A DNA stretch of 64,000 nt, taken from contig NZ_JAFIRD010000002.1 of NCBI RefSeq assembly GCF_017116825.1, forward strand, positions 39,476 to 103,475, written 5' to 3'. The DNA is from Mycoplasma enhydrae. GTDB lineage: Bacteria; Bacillota_I; Bacilli_A; Mycoplasmatales; Metamycoplasmataceae. Below the pieces are notes generated by a model that was given only the letters and a program-made list of their open reading frames with translations, was not told the DNA's origin and did no database searches. Both the position numbers and the translations under genes were made by a program. How positions within the stretch are numbered: position 1 is the first letter of the stretch; each line of letters begins with the position of its first letter. This document shows positions 44,281 through 54,222 of the stretch, in pieces.

Positions 44281-45198
44281 ATGGCTGATGATATTAAGCA
44301 AATGGAATTTGGTGAATATGAGACTTTAAAAGATAGTGTAGATAAACTAACCGAAGAAGTTTTATCAAAAGATTTTATTAAACAAGAAATTGAGAGACTA
44401 AGCTTAAGCGAGGAACAAATTAAAAAAGGAATGATTGTTTTACAAAGGTATCATGACTATCTTGAAAAACATCAAAAAAAACCACAATACGAGCTTATTG
44501 TTGATAAGTATGGACTTTTAGCTGAAAAATATGATTCAGATTCTGATTTTGTTAAATTCCAAAAAATAAATAATTTTAAATTAACTAATATTACCCCTCT
44601 TGATCATTTAGTAATCAAATACTTTGAAATGGATACTAATCCCAAAGTATTTTCTGCATCCAAAATAATTTTTAAAGATTTTATTGAACATTTAGTGGAA
44701 ACGGAAGAAAACAACAAAATTAAAAGTATTTTAAATGATTCCATGAAAGAAGGGAGTTTGGTAAATAATTTATGATTCTTTAGTATAGATAATAAAAATG
44801 CAGACATGTTTATCAAATATATTGCAATTTACAATGCTATAAAATTTGATAAAACAGTAGCAATAATTAATGCCAATGACCTCCAAAGACATCTAAAAAT
44901 GTCAAAAGAAGAAAGAAACAATGTATTGTTCAACTTAGCTAAAGTTGATATTTTGAGTATTTATAATGTTTCATTTGGAAAAAAGGAAGAATGATTTTTA
45001 GAATTTTTATTAGAAGTATTTGATGCAAGAATAAAAAACCAAAAACCTGTTTTAATTTCTTCTACTAAAGAAATAACCAGTATTAAAAATGAAATATTAA
45101 TAAAGTATTATTACAATAATAGTAAAATTAATGATATTGAAAGAACTTTTAAAGGTTTTATCAGAAATGAATTCTTAAAAATTGTCATAAATAATTAA
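44281..45198 (+). CDS. DnaI-like helicase loader lacking the P-loop
   Basis: A 305-residue protein that parallels DnaI in position and layout: an N-terminal region with LSLSEEQIKKGMIVLQRYHDYL, a PQYELIVDKYGLLAEKY segment resembling the DnaI zinc domain (without the cysteines), a linker, and an AAA+-like C-terminal part. Where DnaI has its Walker A (GKFGVGKT) this protein has FFSIDNKNADMF, and the Walker B segment reads AKVDILSIYNVS without Asp-Asp/Glu. AGGGAGG precedes the ATG. Follows the dnaB-like gene as dnaI follows dnaB in Bacillus. The family link is inferred from context and general pattern. Confidence 0.6.
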
Positions 45199-45222
45199 AA
45201 AAACACCTAATTTAGCAATAAA

Positions 45223-45253
45223 TTGTCAAAACAATAATTTAATGTATTATAAT
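45223..45253 (+). promoter_or_regulatory. Orphan promoter before a hairpin
   Basis: TTGTCA at 45223-45228 and TATAAT at 45248-45253 with a 19-base spacer. A start near 45260 would soon enter the hairpin at 45279-45301, with no gene behind it for 280 bases. Confidence 0.4.
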
Positions 45254-45278
45254 ATAGACTATATTCCAAAAATATATT

Positions 45279-45301
45279 AACATGCTACCCACAAGCATGT
45301 T
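45279..45301 (+). terminator. Intrinsic terminator after dnaI-like gene
   Basis: Perfect eight-base stem AACATGCT / AGCATGTT with a seven-base loop, followed by TATTTTTTA. It lies about 80 bases after the dnaI-like stop and may also end the orphan transcript. Confidence 0.7.
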
Positions 45302-45485
45302 TATTTTTTAAAGACCCAATTTTAAGTTTCTATAAAAGAAAATATTTTAATAATTAAGATAGTATGAGTCCCTTCAATCAGAAAGCCATTTAAATGTTTT
45401 TTCTAGTAATTTATCCTAAAAAATCAGCTATAAAATACAAACAATAATTAGCCATAAACAATATTTAGTTTTAATAGTAATTTTG
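45302..45485. other. Non-coding stretch between terminator and tRNA promoter
   Basis: Within the 340-base spacer 45199-45538, this 184-base part is AT-rich and holds no open frame with a ribosome binding site, no clear hairpin and no repeat. I see nothing else in it. Confidence 0.5.
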
Positions 45486-45513
45486 TTGGAAATAAAACAA
45501 AATATCGTATAAT
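45486..45513 (+). promoter_or_regulatory. Promoter of the tRNA-Cys/tRNA-Arg unit
   Basis: TTGGAA (45486-45491) and TATAAT (45508-45513) with a 16-base spacer; the tRNA-Cys starts 26 bases after the -10 box. Confidence 0.65.
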
Positions 45514-45538
45514 TTACATGCGATTACAAATATCTGTT

Positions 45539-45613
45539 GCCACCATAGCCAAACGTTTAAGGCATAGGTCTGCAACACCTTGATTACCGGTTAGAATCCG
45601 GTTGGTGGCTCCA
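45539..45613 (+). tRNA. tRNA-Cys (GCA)
   Basis: Acceptor stem GCCACCA / TGGTGGC, anticodon loop CTGCAAC with anticodon GCA at 45572-45574, T arm CCGGT...ACCGG-type pairing, encoded CCA. It is followed eight bases later by tRNA-Arg. Confidence 0.95.
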
Positions 45614-45621
45614 TTTTATAT

Positions 45622-45698
45622 GCGCCCGTAGCTCAATTGGACAGAGTGTTTGGTTACGGCCCAAAAGGTTGCGGGTTCGACTCCTGCCGGGCGCGCCA
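45622..45698 (+). tRNA. tRNA-Arg (ACG)
   Basis: Acceptor stem GCGCCCG / CGGGCGC, D arm with GCTC / GAGT, anticodon loop TTACGGC with anticodon ACG at 45656-45658, T loop TTCGACT, encoded CCA. The A of ACG is normally converted to inosine. Confidence 0.96.
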
Positions 45699-45720
45699 TA
45701 TCGTAATAATCGTTAATTAG

Positions 45721-45747
45721 CCTCTTATTAATTTAAGAGGTTTTTTT
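45721..45747 (+). terminator. Terminator of the tRNA unit
   Basis: Stem CCTCTTA / TAAGAGG with a six-base loop followed by TTTTTTT. Confidence 0.8.
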
Positions 45748-45759
45748 GTTGTTTAAAAA

Positions 45760-45783
45760 AAGGCTGCAAACCCTGCAAGCCTT
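45760..45783 (-). terminator. Intrinsic terminator after gpmI
   Basis: Stem AAGGC-TGCA / TGCA-A-GCCTT with one bulge, followed on the minus strand by TTTTTTT. It lies 34 bases after the gpmI stop. Confidence 0.65.
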
Positions 45784-45817
45784 ATTTTTTTTGAAAAGTA
45801 TTTAGTTAAGATTATTT

Positions 45818-47329
45818 TTAGACTTTTAATAGACTTTTTCCAGTCATTTCAGTTGGTTTATCTATTTCAAGATATTCTAGTATCGTCGGAGCTACATCGC
45901 AAAGCGAGCCATCTAGCAGTTTTATATTTTTATCACTAGAAATAAACATAACTGGATTTGTTGTATGTTTTGTTGCAGGCATACCATTTTTATCTTCTGT
46001 TAATTCAGCATTACCATGATCGGCAGTAATAAATCAAGTTATATCATTTCGATTCTTAATTAATTCTAATATTCTGGCAAATTGAGTGTCTAAAAATTCA
46101 ATTGCTTTAATTGTAGCTTTTAAATTACCAGTGTGACCAACCATGTCAGGATTTGCATAATTCATAATCACAAAATCGGTTTTGTCTATATTATCAATTA
46201 ATTGATCAGTGATTTCCTTAGCTGACATGCGAGGATAATCCGCAAAAGAATTCGCTTTAATACTATCAACTAGAATTCGGCTTTCATTTTTATATTCTAT
46301 ATCGTTGCCACCATCCATGAAAAACGTTACATGGGCATATTTTTGAGTTTCTGCCAATCTAAGTTGTTTTAAATTATTTATTTCTAAAACTTTACCAATT
46401 GGATTTGTTACTTTCATTTCTTCAAAAGCAACTAGTGAATCTATTCCTTCATATTTCATTAAAGAACAGAAATTACTAATTTTAATCTTGTTTTTAGGCT
46501 TATATTCAAATAGTTGTGAATCTAATATTAAATGGCTTAACTGCCTTGCTCTATCTGGTCTAAAGTTAAAAAATATAACATTATCATTCTCTTTTAAAAA
46601 TAACCCATCTTTGGCCTGTGCCGGAACAAAAAATTCATCATAAATATCTAACGCATACTGTTTATTAATGTATTGGTCAATATTTTCAAAAATATTTTGA
46701 GACTTACCTAATATGGCCTCAAGTGCTAATTCATTTCTTTCAAATATTTGGTCTCTATCCATTGCAAAAAATCTACCAGATAAACTTGAAATTTTATAGC
46801 CAAAATTTTTAGTCATTTGTTTTAATGTTTCTAGTGAACTAAATATAGATTGTGGCCTAACATCTCTTCCATCTCCAAAAATGTGCACTGACACATTTTT
46901 TAAACCTTTTTGATTAGCTAATTTAAGTATTTCAAAAAGATGGTTATCATATGAATGAACTCCCCCATCACTTAATAAACCTAATAGATGCAAAGTTCTA
47001 TTATTTTTAAGACTGTCATCTATCATAAAGTTTAAAGCTTTATTATTTGCAAAATTATTATTAATAATTTCTTGATTGATAAGAGATAGTCCTGTATAAA
47101 CAATCCTGCCTGCGCCAATATTTAAATGACCAACTTCTGAATTACCTATTTGATTTTTAGGTAGCCCAACAAATTCGCCAGAAGCTTGAAGCACAGAATT
47201 TGAATACTCTTTGAATAGCAAATCAAAAGTAGGATGCTTAGCTTGTGCGTAAGCATTTCCTTGTGATTCATTTCTAAGGCCTAGGCCATCTATTATTGTT
47301 AGAATTATTTTTTTATGATTTTTTTTCAT
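45818..47329 (-). CDS. gpmI: 2,3-bisphosphoglycerate-independent phosphoglycerate mutase
   Basis: GpmI, 503 residues, a glycolytic enzyme of the alkaline phosphatase superfamily. The catalytic Ser64 is in [14 protein letters not shown]; metal ligands are in TIIDGLG near the N-terminus and in ITADHGNAE near the C-terminus; HIFGDGRD and MDRDQ mark the mutase domain. GAGGAG is directly upstream of ATG 47329, so I rejected the TTG 12 bases earlier. TATAAT on the minus strand (47368-47373) is the likely -10 box. The tRNA unit is convergent. Confidence 0.97.
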
Positions 47330-47420
47330 TTGACTCCTCAATAATTAAATTTAATTTCTACTAATAAATTATAGAGTTATATCAATAATATCCTTATAAA
47401 TGAGTACAAAATCAATAAAA

Positions 47421-47449
47421 TTACCTTTAGAATCAATAAATGTTATAAA
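47421..47449 (+). promoter_or_regulatory. Candidate promoter of the DUF885 gene
   Basis: TTACCT (47421-47426) and TATAAA (47444-47449), 17-base spacer. A start near 47456 places the inverted repeat CGTAACA / TGTTACG (47459-47483) at the very 5' end of the mRNA. Confidence 0.35.
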
Positions 47450-47563
47450 ATTTAAATACGTAACATGTTTTTTGAGTGTTACGAAAAATTTTAAATTTTT
47501 ATAAAAATGTAAAATTACATTAATTTTTAATTAATAAATTAATAAAAAAGGAATTAGTAAATT

Positions 47564-50290
47564 ATGACTCCAAAAACAAAAAAAGCCTTACTTATTTCCG
47601 GAATTACATTGGGTGGAGTGGCAGTCGTAGCTGGACTACCACTAATGGCCTGAGGAATACAACAAGGAATATACAATAAAACAAGAGGCTATGTTAAAGA
47701 TTTTGAAAACAAAGAAGATGAAGTTAAAGATAAATTTAAATCACAATCTGAAGACATAAATAATAAAAGCGACGAATTGAATCAATTAAAAGATCAATAC
47801 AAAGATGTTGCTAAAGAAAAAGGTGAAACTTCTGCAGAAGCTAAAGCAATTGCTGACAATATAAAAGTAAAAGAAAAAGCTTTAGCAGAAGCAAAAGATA
47901 AATATCAATTTGAAGTTGATAAAGAACTTTTCCCATTTCTTAGAAAAATAGCTGAAAAGGGAAACCCTAATGCAAATCCAAAAGTAAAAGACTTAACTGC
48001 TAAATATGTACTAGCATCTTATAGAAAATTCCAATTAGATGCTGCTAAAAAACAAACAGAAGCAGATTTTGAATTCCCTTCAAAAGAAGATGTTAAAAAA
48101 ATTGTTGCTTTTTACGATGAATATATCCAACAATTTAGCGCAATTAACAAAGCTAATTTAGATGTAACATCAACTGCTTGAGTAAGTGGATTAAAATATG
48201 AATGAGAAATTGCTAAAACTGTTTACAATTCACATTCTCGTTTAATTGGTGCTTTTTTAGGTTGAGGATTAGCATATTCATATCCTGCTAACGCATTTTA
48301 TGAAACAATTAATTTAATAAAAGGTGATCAAGCTGAAAAAGTTCACAATAACTTAAAAGAAGGAATTGAATTAGGAGTTGTTTTATCAAAAGTTGTAATT
48401 AAAATGAATATTGCTTCAATTTTAGCAAGACAATATGCAACTGAACTAAAAACATTTTTAAACGGAGCAACAACAGAAGAAACAGTATCTTCAATTATTG
48501 AAAAATCAACAACAGTAGATGCTAAAACTAAAGCATTTCACAAGTTCTATGTTTCTGAATACTATGCAGCTTCAAAACATGGTGCAGGTGAAGACATCGC
48601 TGAACTAAAAGTTTACAAAACAAATGATTCAATTAAAGAAGTTGAAAACACAATAGAAATTTTAGACAGTGGAACAACTAAAAAAGTTTACGGTTTAGGT
48701 TTAACTGAAAAAGATTTAAATGCTAAAAATGTTGGTATAGGTCACATGCCAGCTAAAAAAGATGACTTAACATACGGCAAGAAACTTTATGATTCTATTT
48801 TAAAAACATCAACAACTTCAAACGATTCAGCTCAAAAAGTTTATAATTCTGGATATAAAACAGCTTCAGTTGCTAAAAAAAATATGCAAGAAATAGCAGA
48901 TAAAGTTGCTGAATTAATTACAGGCAAAAAAAATGGTTGATGAAATCCTCAAGTAACTTACGACGAGGATGGATTAGGTTCTAAAGAAGCAACCAAAACG
49001 AGATTATTAATCCGTAAAGAAACCGGTAAAGCTGATTTAGACAACTTTAACAAATGACTAAACCAAGAAAAATTCTTCTTTGGTCGTGAAGATTCTACTT
49101 ACTATAGCACAGAGAAAAAAGGTGAATTGGATAGTGATGCAAGCCTTGAAAATGCTAGAAAAATATTAAAAGACAAAGGTTATGAAACTCAATTAAAAGG
49201 TAAAAATGATAAACACGGTTCAATTACTAAAGATCAATATTACTACGGTGCACTAGAAGCATTTAAAGGGTACTACCAATTTAGAGATACAACAATTGAA
49301 GAAGGATACTCATATTTTGCAAATCAAGTTCCAAAATATGGAATTACCACATATGATAAATCTAGATCTAGTGTTGCAGGTGTAGGTGCTTATAATTCAT
49401 CAGAACACGTAGGCGATGGTACAACAGGAGCATTTGTATTTAATGCCGATCCATATTACTCATTACCTAAATGATCAGTTACATCATTTGCAAACCATGA
49501 AAGTGTAATGGGACACCATAATCAAATATATTATGCAAAAGAATTTTTAAAAACTATAAACGGTGAAACAATCGGTGATATATTTGATTACACTTCATAT
49601 GTTGAAGGTTGAGCTTTATTTGCTGAATGATTTGGTATTGAAGCAGGTCTATATGGCACACCGGATTTTGAAAACGAAGATTACTATGCACTACCATTAG
49701 ATTTCAAAAAATCAAAAGGTATTACAAACTTTGTTAAAGCAGAAAAAGCAGAAGACGTAACCAATGAAGAAATTGAACAAATTAAAAAATTACATGGTGG
49801 AGTTTACTGAGAACTAATTGCAACTGAACAAGATATGGATGATAAAGAACATACACTAAAAGCAGTTGAATTAGCAAACATGTTACAATACTATGGAGCA
49901 CTAAATGAAGCTCAATTACGTAATATGAGACGTGCAATTGACCCTGCTTACCATGGTGATTTAGATAAACCACTTGCTGGCTTACCAGCAGGAGCATCAA
50001 TTTCTGATGTTAGAAAATACATGAAAGCAAATTCAGCACTTGGAATTGGTGACATTACTTCAGAATCAAAACGTTACTTAAACCTACCAGGTCAAGCAAC
50101 ATCATATAACTCTGGTAAAGAACTAATGCTAGAACTATATGATAGAGTTCGTAAACATAAAAAATTATCAAGAAAAGACTTTATTGGCGATAAGAAAAAT
50201 ATACAAGAATTATTCAACGTATTTTTAGAAACAGGTGCTTTACCTCTAGAAACTTTAAAAGAAGTTGTAGAAAAATACTACGAATTATAA
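47564..50290 (+). CDS. Membrane-anchored DUF885-type metallopeptidase
   Basis: A 908-residue protein of the DUF885 family. Residues 8-30 form an uncleaved membrane anchor, a Lys/Glu-rich coiled-coil-like part follows (about 35-115), and the DUF885 catalytic part is C-terminal: NHESVMGHHNQ at about 644-654 (His645, Glu646, His650/651), matching the HExxPGHH metal motif with Pro replaced by Met, and SYVEGWALFAEWFG at about 679-690. GGAATTAG lies upstream of the ATG. It is bounded by gpmI (divergent) and a strong terminator. Surface peptide digestion is plausible; substrate unknown. Confidence 0.85.
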
Positions 50291-50300
50291 TAATAAATAG

Positions 50301-50324
50301 ACACAACCCAAAACAGGGTTGTGT
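50301..50324 (+). terminator. Terminator of the DUF885 gene
   Basis: Perfect nine-base stem ACACAACCC / GGGTTGTGT with a six-base loop and TTTTAA, 11 bases after the stop. Confidence 0.8.
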
Positions 50325-50497
50325 TTTTAATGTTTTTTCTTAAAGTAGTTATTTATAAAACTACAATTAATTCAATTTTGTAAAAATTTATACAACTAAA
50401 TTCAAGAGTTACTATTCTTATATGGTAATTTTCAATTTTTATTCATTCATTACACTAATTATTTCTTGAAAAAATAATGGTTTTAGAATTTATTAAA

Positions 50498-50503
50498 TAT
50501 AAT
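50498..50503 (+). promoter_or_regulatory. -10 box of the SGNH gene, leaderless arrangement
   Basis: TATAAT followed by TTAATACTA and the ATG at 50513. It lies inside the frame that would open from an earlier ATG at 50477, which argues for the later start. Confidence 0.45.
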
Positions 50504-50512
50504 TTAATACTA

Positions 50513-52657
50513 ATGAAAAATATAATATATAAGTACTTAGCCATTGGCGATTCTATATCACAAGGTTTTAATTCTAAAGTAGGTTGTGGAACAGCGGGTT
50601 ATAAAAATAGCAAAGAATTTGCCATGGGTAATTCTTATGCTGATTATTTCATGGAATTCTATTTAGATTATGTAATACATAGATACAATGATAATTGACA
50701 AGAACATTGAAATAATATTGAAATGGAAAATATTTCAGCTTCAACCCTGCGTATATCAGATCTAAATAGTTTAATGAATAGGACTCTAAATCCTAGTGTT
50801 TTAAATGTTGCAGAAATTAATGATGAGTTACAAAAAAGAGCAAATCTTGAACCAACACAAAATTTTTGAACTTCTGATGTTAATCAAACTGAGCAAGAAA
50901 GATTTAATTATTTATCTAAAAAGCTTATTGGCAGAATCAAAGGAGCTGATTTTTTAAGTATATCAATAGGTGGTAATGAATTTCAAAGCTCATATCCATT
51001 TATTAAATTTAGAGACCTAGTTTTAGAAAAAAACTTATATAGACAAAAAGAAATTAAAGAGGAAATATTAGGTTCTCTGCAAAAAACAACAGCGAAAATT
51101 CAAAGTGAATTAGATGCTTTTATAAAAAGCATTAAGCAAATTAATGATAAATTAAAAATTACTTTAGTTACATACACTCCTCCATTTTTACATTATTATT
51201 TGCGATATGAAAAATTTCTAAGATCGAAAAACCCAGAAATATATAACGATTTTTTTAAATCTAATTTATCTATTTTTGAATCAATTTTTAAAAATGTAGC
51301 CTTAGATAATAAATGTATTTATGTTAAAAGTTTTAATTACAAAAAGTGATTTAAAAATTCACACATTTTGGCTGAAAACGTAATTGATGTTCATCCAACC
51401 GAACTAGGTTATCAAGAGATGGCAAAAAAACTTTTTATAGCTTTTTTAGAAAACAGGTGTTTATATAATGAAATAGATAAAAAGTACTTAAATAAAATAT
51501 CCAAATTTAGAATTAGATACTCTAAAAAGATTTCTGATAGAAATAAAAACTATGTGGATAAAAAATTATTTCACTTTGGCCCTAAACAAAATAAAATAGT
51601 TAATATTCTTGCAGTTTGATGTAATCAAAAAAACGATCTTCAAAACCCTTATTTTACACTTCTAAAAAGAAGTGTCCATGAGGGAATAGCAAAAGAAACA
51701 ATCATAAAAAGAGAACAATATACTTCACTATTTTCTATTCTTTCTGACCAAATGATGTTTATATTAGGTTATTTTGATAAGAAATCTAAAAGATATGACT
51801 TTTTTAAAAACAAATTTATAACTAATGACAACATTCTTAAATTTTTGGTTTCAGCATTAGAATCGGAATCAATTCTAAAATTCTTATCATTGGCTGAAAG
51901 CGAGAGTTTAAAGAATCCTAAAATTGCAATAACTAAATATATAGAAAATGTATTAAATAATAATCGCCAAGCCATATATGATATTTTCTTTGAAATAATT
52001 AATGATAAAGAGTATTTTTACAATCTTCTTCAAGAATTTTTTGATTCAACTATTAGTGATTGAAAAAATGGTTATTTTTGGCTAACAATTTCTAAACCAT
52101 TAAGACATTTATTAAATATATGTTTTAAAGATACTAGATTAATTAATTCTTTTAAAGCTTTATTTGAAAGATTTTTAACTTCTATAAAAGAAAATAACAA
52201 TACTTCTAATTTTTTTAAAACATTTTTAGAAAAAGAATTTGAAACTTTGTCAAATATAATTGAAATAAGTTTATATAACATATATTTGTTTTACAAAGAT
52301 GACAAGCAAGCAGCAGTAAACATTATTATTGAATTGCTAAATATTAAGGCATCAAACTTAAAGTATAAGAACTGAAAATCACTAGAAAAAACAGTTGCAA
52401 GAATTATGAAAAATATCACTAAAAAGAAATTTACTAAATTCTTAGCAAAAATTCTAATTAAAACAATTATCAATTTAAAAACTAAAATCAATTTAAGATC
52501 TTCATTTAAGAAAACAGTTTTTATAAGAACTGCTAAAAGTTTTGTTAGACAAATACTAAAACATCCATTCAATAAAAATGCTTATATTTTAATCATTATT
52601 TTAAGCCAACTACTAAAAATAAAAATAAAATCTGCATTAAAAATTTTTCACAAATAA
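50513..52657 (+). CDS. SGNH/GDSL hydrolase with long helical tail
   Basis: A 714-residue protein with an N-terminal SGNH domain of about 310 residues. Block I is AIGDSISQG (Ser14), block III is LSISIGGNEF, and block V is DVHPTELGY (Asp292, His294), so the triad looks complete. The remaining 400 residues are helical, rich in Lys, Asn, Ile and Leu, and very basic at the end. No signal peptide or lipobox is seen. It shares its block order and helical tail with the giant lipoprotein at 14979-20474. The start at 50513 is chosen from the TATAAT nine bases upstream. Esterase or lipase activity is inferred from the family. Confidence 0.82.
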
Positions 52658-52672
52658 ATTAAGGAGTTATAC

Positions 52673-53608
52673 ATGTATGAATTAATTGAACCATATAAAA
52701 AAGGATATCTTAAAGTTAGCGATATTCACACCATATATTATGAAGAAGTAGGAAATCCCCAAGGACAACCAATTTTGTTTGTTCATGGAGGACCCGGCGG
52801 AGGAATTTCAGAATCTAACCGTCAATATTTTGATCCAAAACATTATCGTATTATTCTTTTTGATCAAAGAGGTTGTGGTAAATCAACTCCTTCTGCTGAA
52901 ATTAAAGAAAATACTACTATGAATTTAGTTAATGACATGGAAGCTTTAAGAAAAGAACTAAAAATAGATAACTGAATTTTATTTGGTGGTTCATGAGGAT
53001 CGTGTTTAAGTTTAATATATGCGATAAACTATCCTCAATATGTAAAAGGGCTAATATTAAGAGGTGTTTTTTTAGGCAGGTATGAAGATGACCAATATTT
53101 ATATCAATCAGGTGCTTCACAATACTTTCCAGAAGCCTATGAAGAATTTTCTTCTTTTATACCTCAAAACCTTAGAAATGATTTAATTAAGGCATATGGT
53201 CAATATTTGAATAGTTCAGATTTAAATGTAGCTTACAAAGCTGCTTATCATTGAGCTAAATGAGAATTAGGCTTAATAACAATGAAGCCACTAGAAGATA
53301 TTGAAATAATTTTAGAAAATAATAAAGCCAATTTAGAATTAGCTCGTCTTGAAAATTATTATTTTTTAAATCATTTGTTTTTAGATAATGACAATTATAT
53401 TTTGGATAATGTTACCAAAATTGAAAACATACCTACAATTATTATTCATGGCAGATATGATATGGATTGTAGACCAGAGGGTGCATATTTATTGCATAAA
53501 AACCTAAAAAAATCCAAAATAAATTTTGTTATAGCTGGTCATTCTTCAAAAGAAATAGAAATAGCCAATGCTTTAGTTGAGGCCACTGAAGAGTTCAAAA
53601 AACTTTAA
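52673..53608 (+). CDS. pip: Proline iminopeptidase
   Basis: Pip, 311 residues, an alpha/beta hydrolase that releases N-terminal proline. The oxyanion block is HGGPGGG near 39-44, FDQRGCGKS is present, the nucleophile elbow is GGSWGS (Ser107), the Asp is in HGRYDMDCRP and the His in IAGHSSKE. AAGGAG precedes the ATG. It follows the SGNH gene by 15 bases. With pepC and the DUF885 protein it forms part of the peptide-use set. Confidence 0.95.
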
Positions 53609-53688
53609 ATATTCTAGAATTTAGTCATATTTCAATATAAATATTGTTTTTCATATTATAATTTGTATTAATCAAAAAAGGAGTTAAA

Positions 53689-54090
53689 ATGAATGATTAC
53701 AAACTTGCTAAGACTACTATGAATTTAAATATTGCTATCACTGTAATGTCAGTAGTATTTATTCCTTTATTAGTTTTATGATCTATTGGTAGTCTTACAG
53801 CAGCAAGATACGGTGTCTTTACATATGGAATTGGTTTTATAGCGTTTTTCGGCATTTATGCTTTTGCTATAGTAGTAGTAGGTATTATAGCCTTAGTTTA
53901 TAACATTATTGGAACAGTAAAAGCTTTTCAAGCAAATGAAACAACAATAGGAATTTTATTTTTATTAGGTATATTACTATTTGGAATTCTTGCCTTAATT
54001 GCGTCAATTATGTGATACAAGAAAACTAAATCAGATGATGGAATGACAAACTTTAATTCATACAAACCAGAACCTACACCACAAATTTAA
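53689..54090 (+). CDS. Small membrane protein of unknown function
   Basis: A 133-residue protein with three hydrophobic segments (about residues 13-35, 44-74 and 82-108), a short basic loop and an Asn/Pro/Glu-containing soluble tail ending TPQI. AAAAGGAG precedes the ATG, and TATAAT at about 53656 is a probable -10 box. A strong terminator follows. I do not recognise a family; similar small proteins occur in many mycoplasmas. It is visible only with TGA as Trp. Confidence 0.75.
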
Positions 54091-54124
54091 TTTAAATATA
54101 ATTTAAATGGAATTTTAAATCGCT

Positions 54125-54148
54125 AACTTCTCATATATTTGAGAAGTT
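54125..54148 (+). terminator. Terminator of the small membrane protein gene
   Basis: Perfect nine-base stem AACTTCTCA / TGAGAAGTT with a six-base loop and TTTAATTT. Confidence 0.8.
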
Positions 54149-54222
54149 TTAATTTATCTTTTTTATTGCTATTAATTATGAATTTTAAGTATCATTATTA
54201 AATACTAAGACACGGAGAAAAA

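Noticed and set aside
47564..50290. Mycoplasma Ig-binding/protease pair (MIB-MIP)
   Set aside because: The DUF885 HESVMGHH and EGWALFAE motifs define another family, and no paired binding protein is adjacent.
50477..50512. Earlier start (ATG 50477) for the SGNH gene
   Set aside because: It would add 12 residues before the conserved start, lacks a binding site and overlaps the -10 box.
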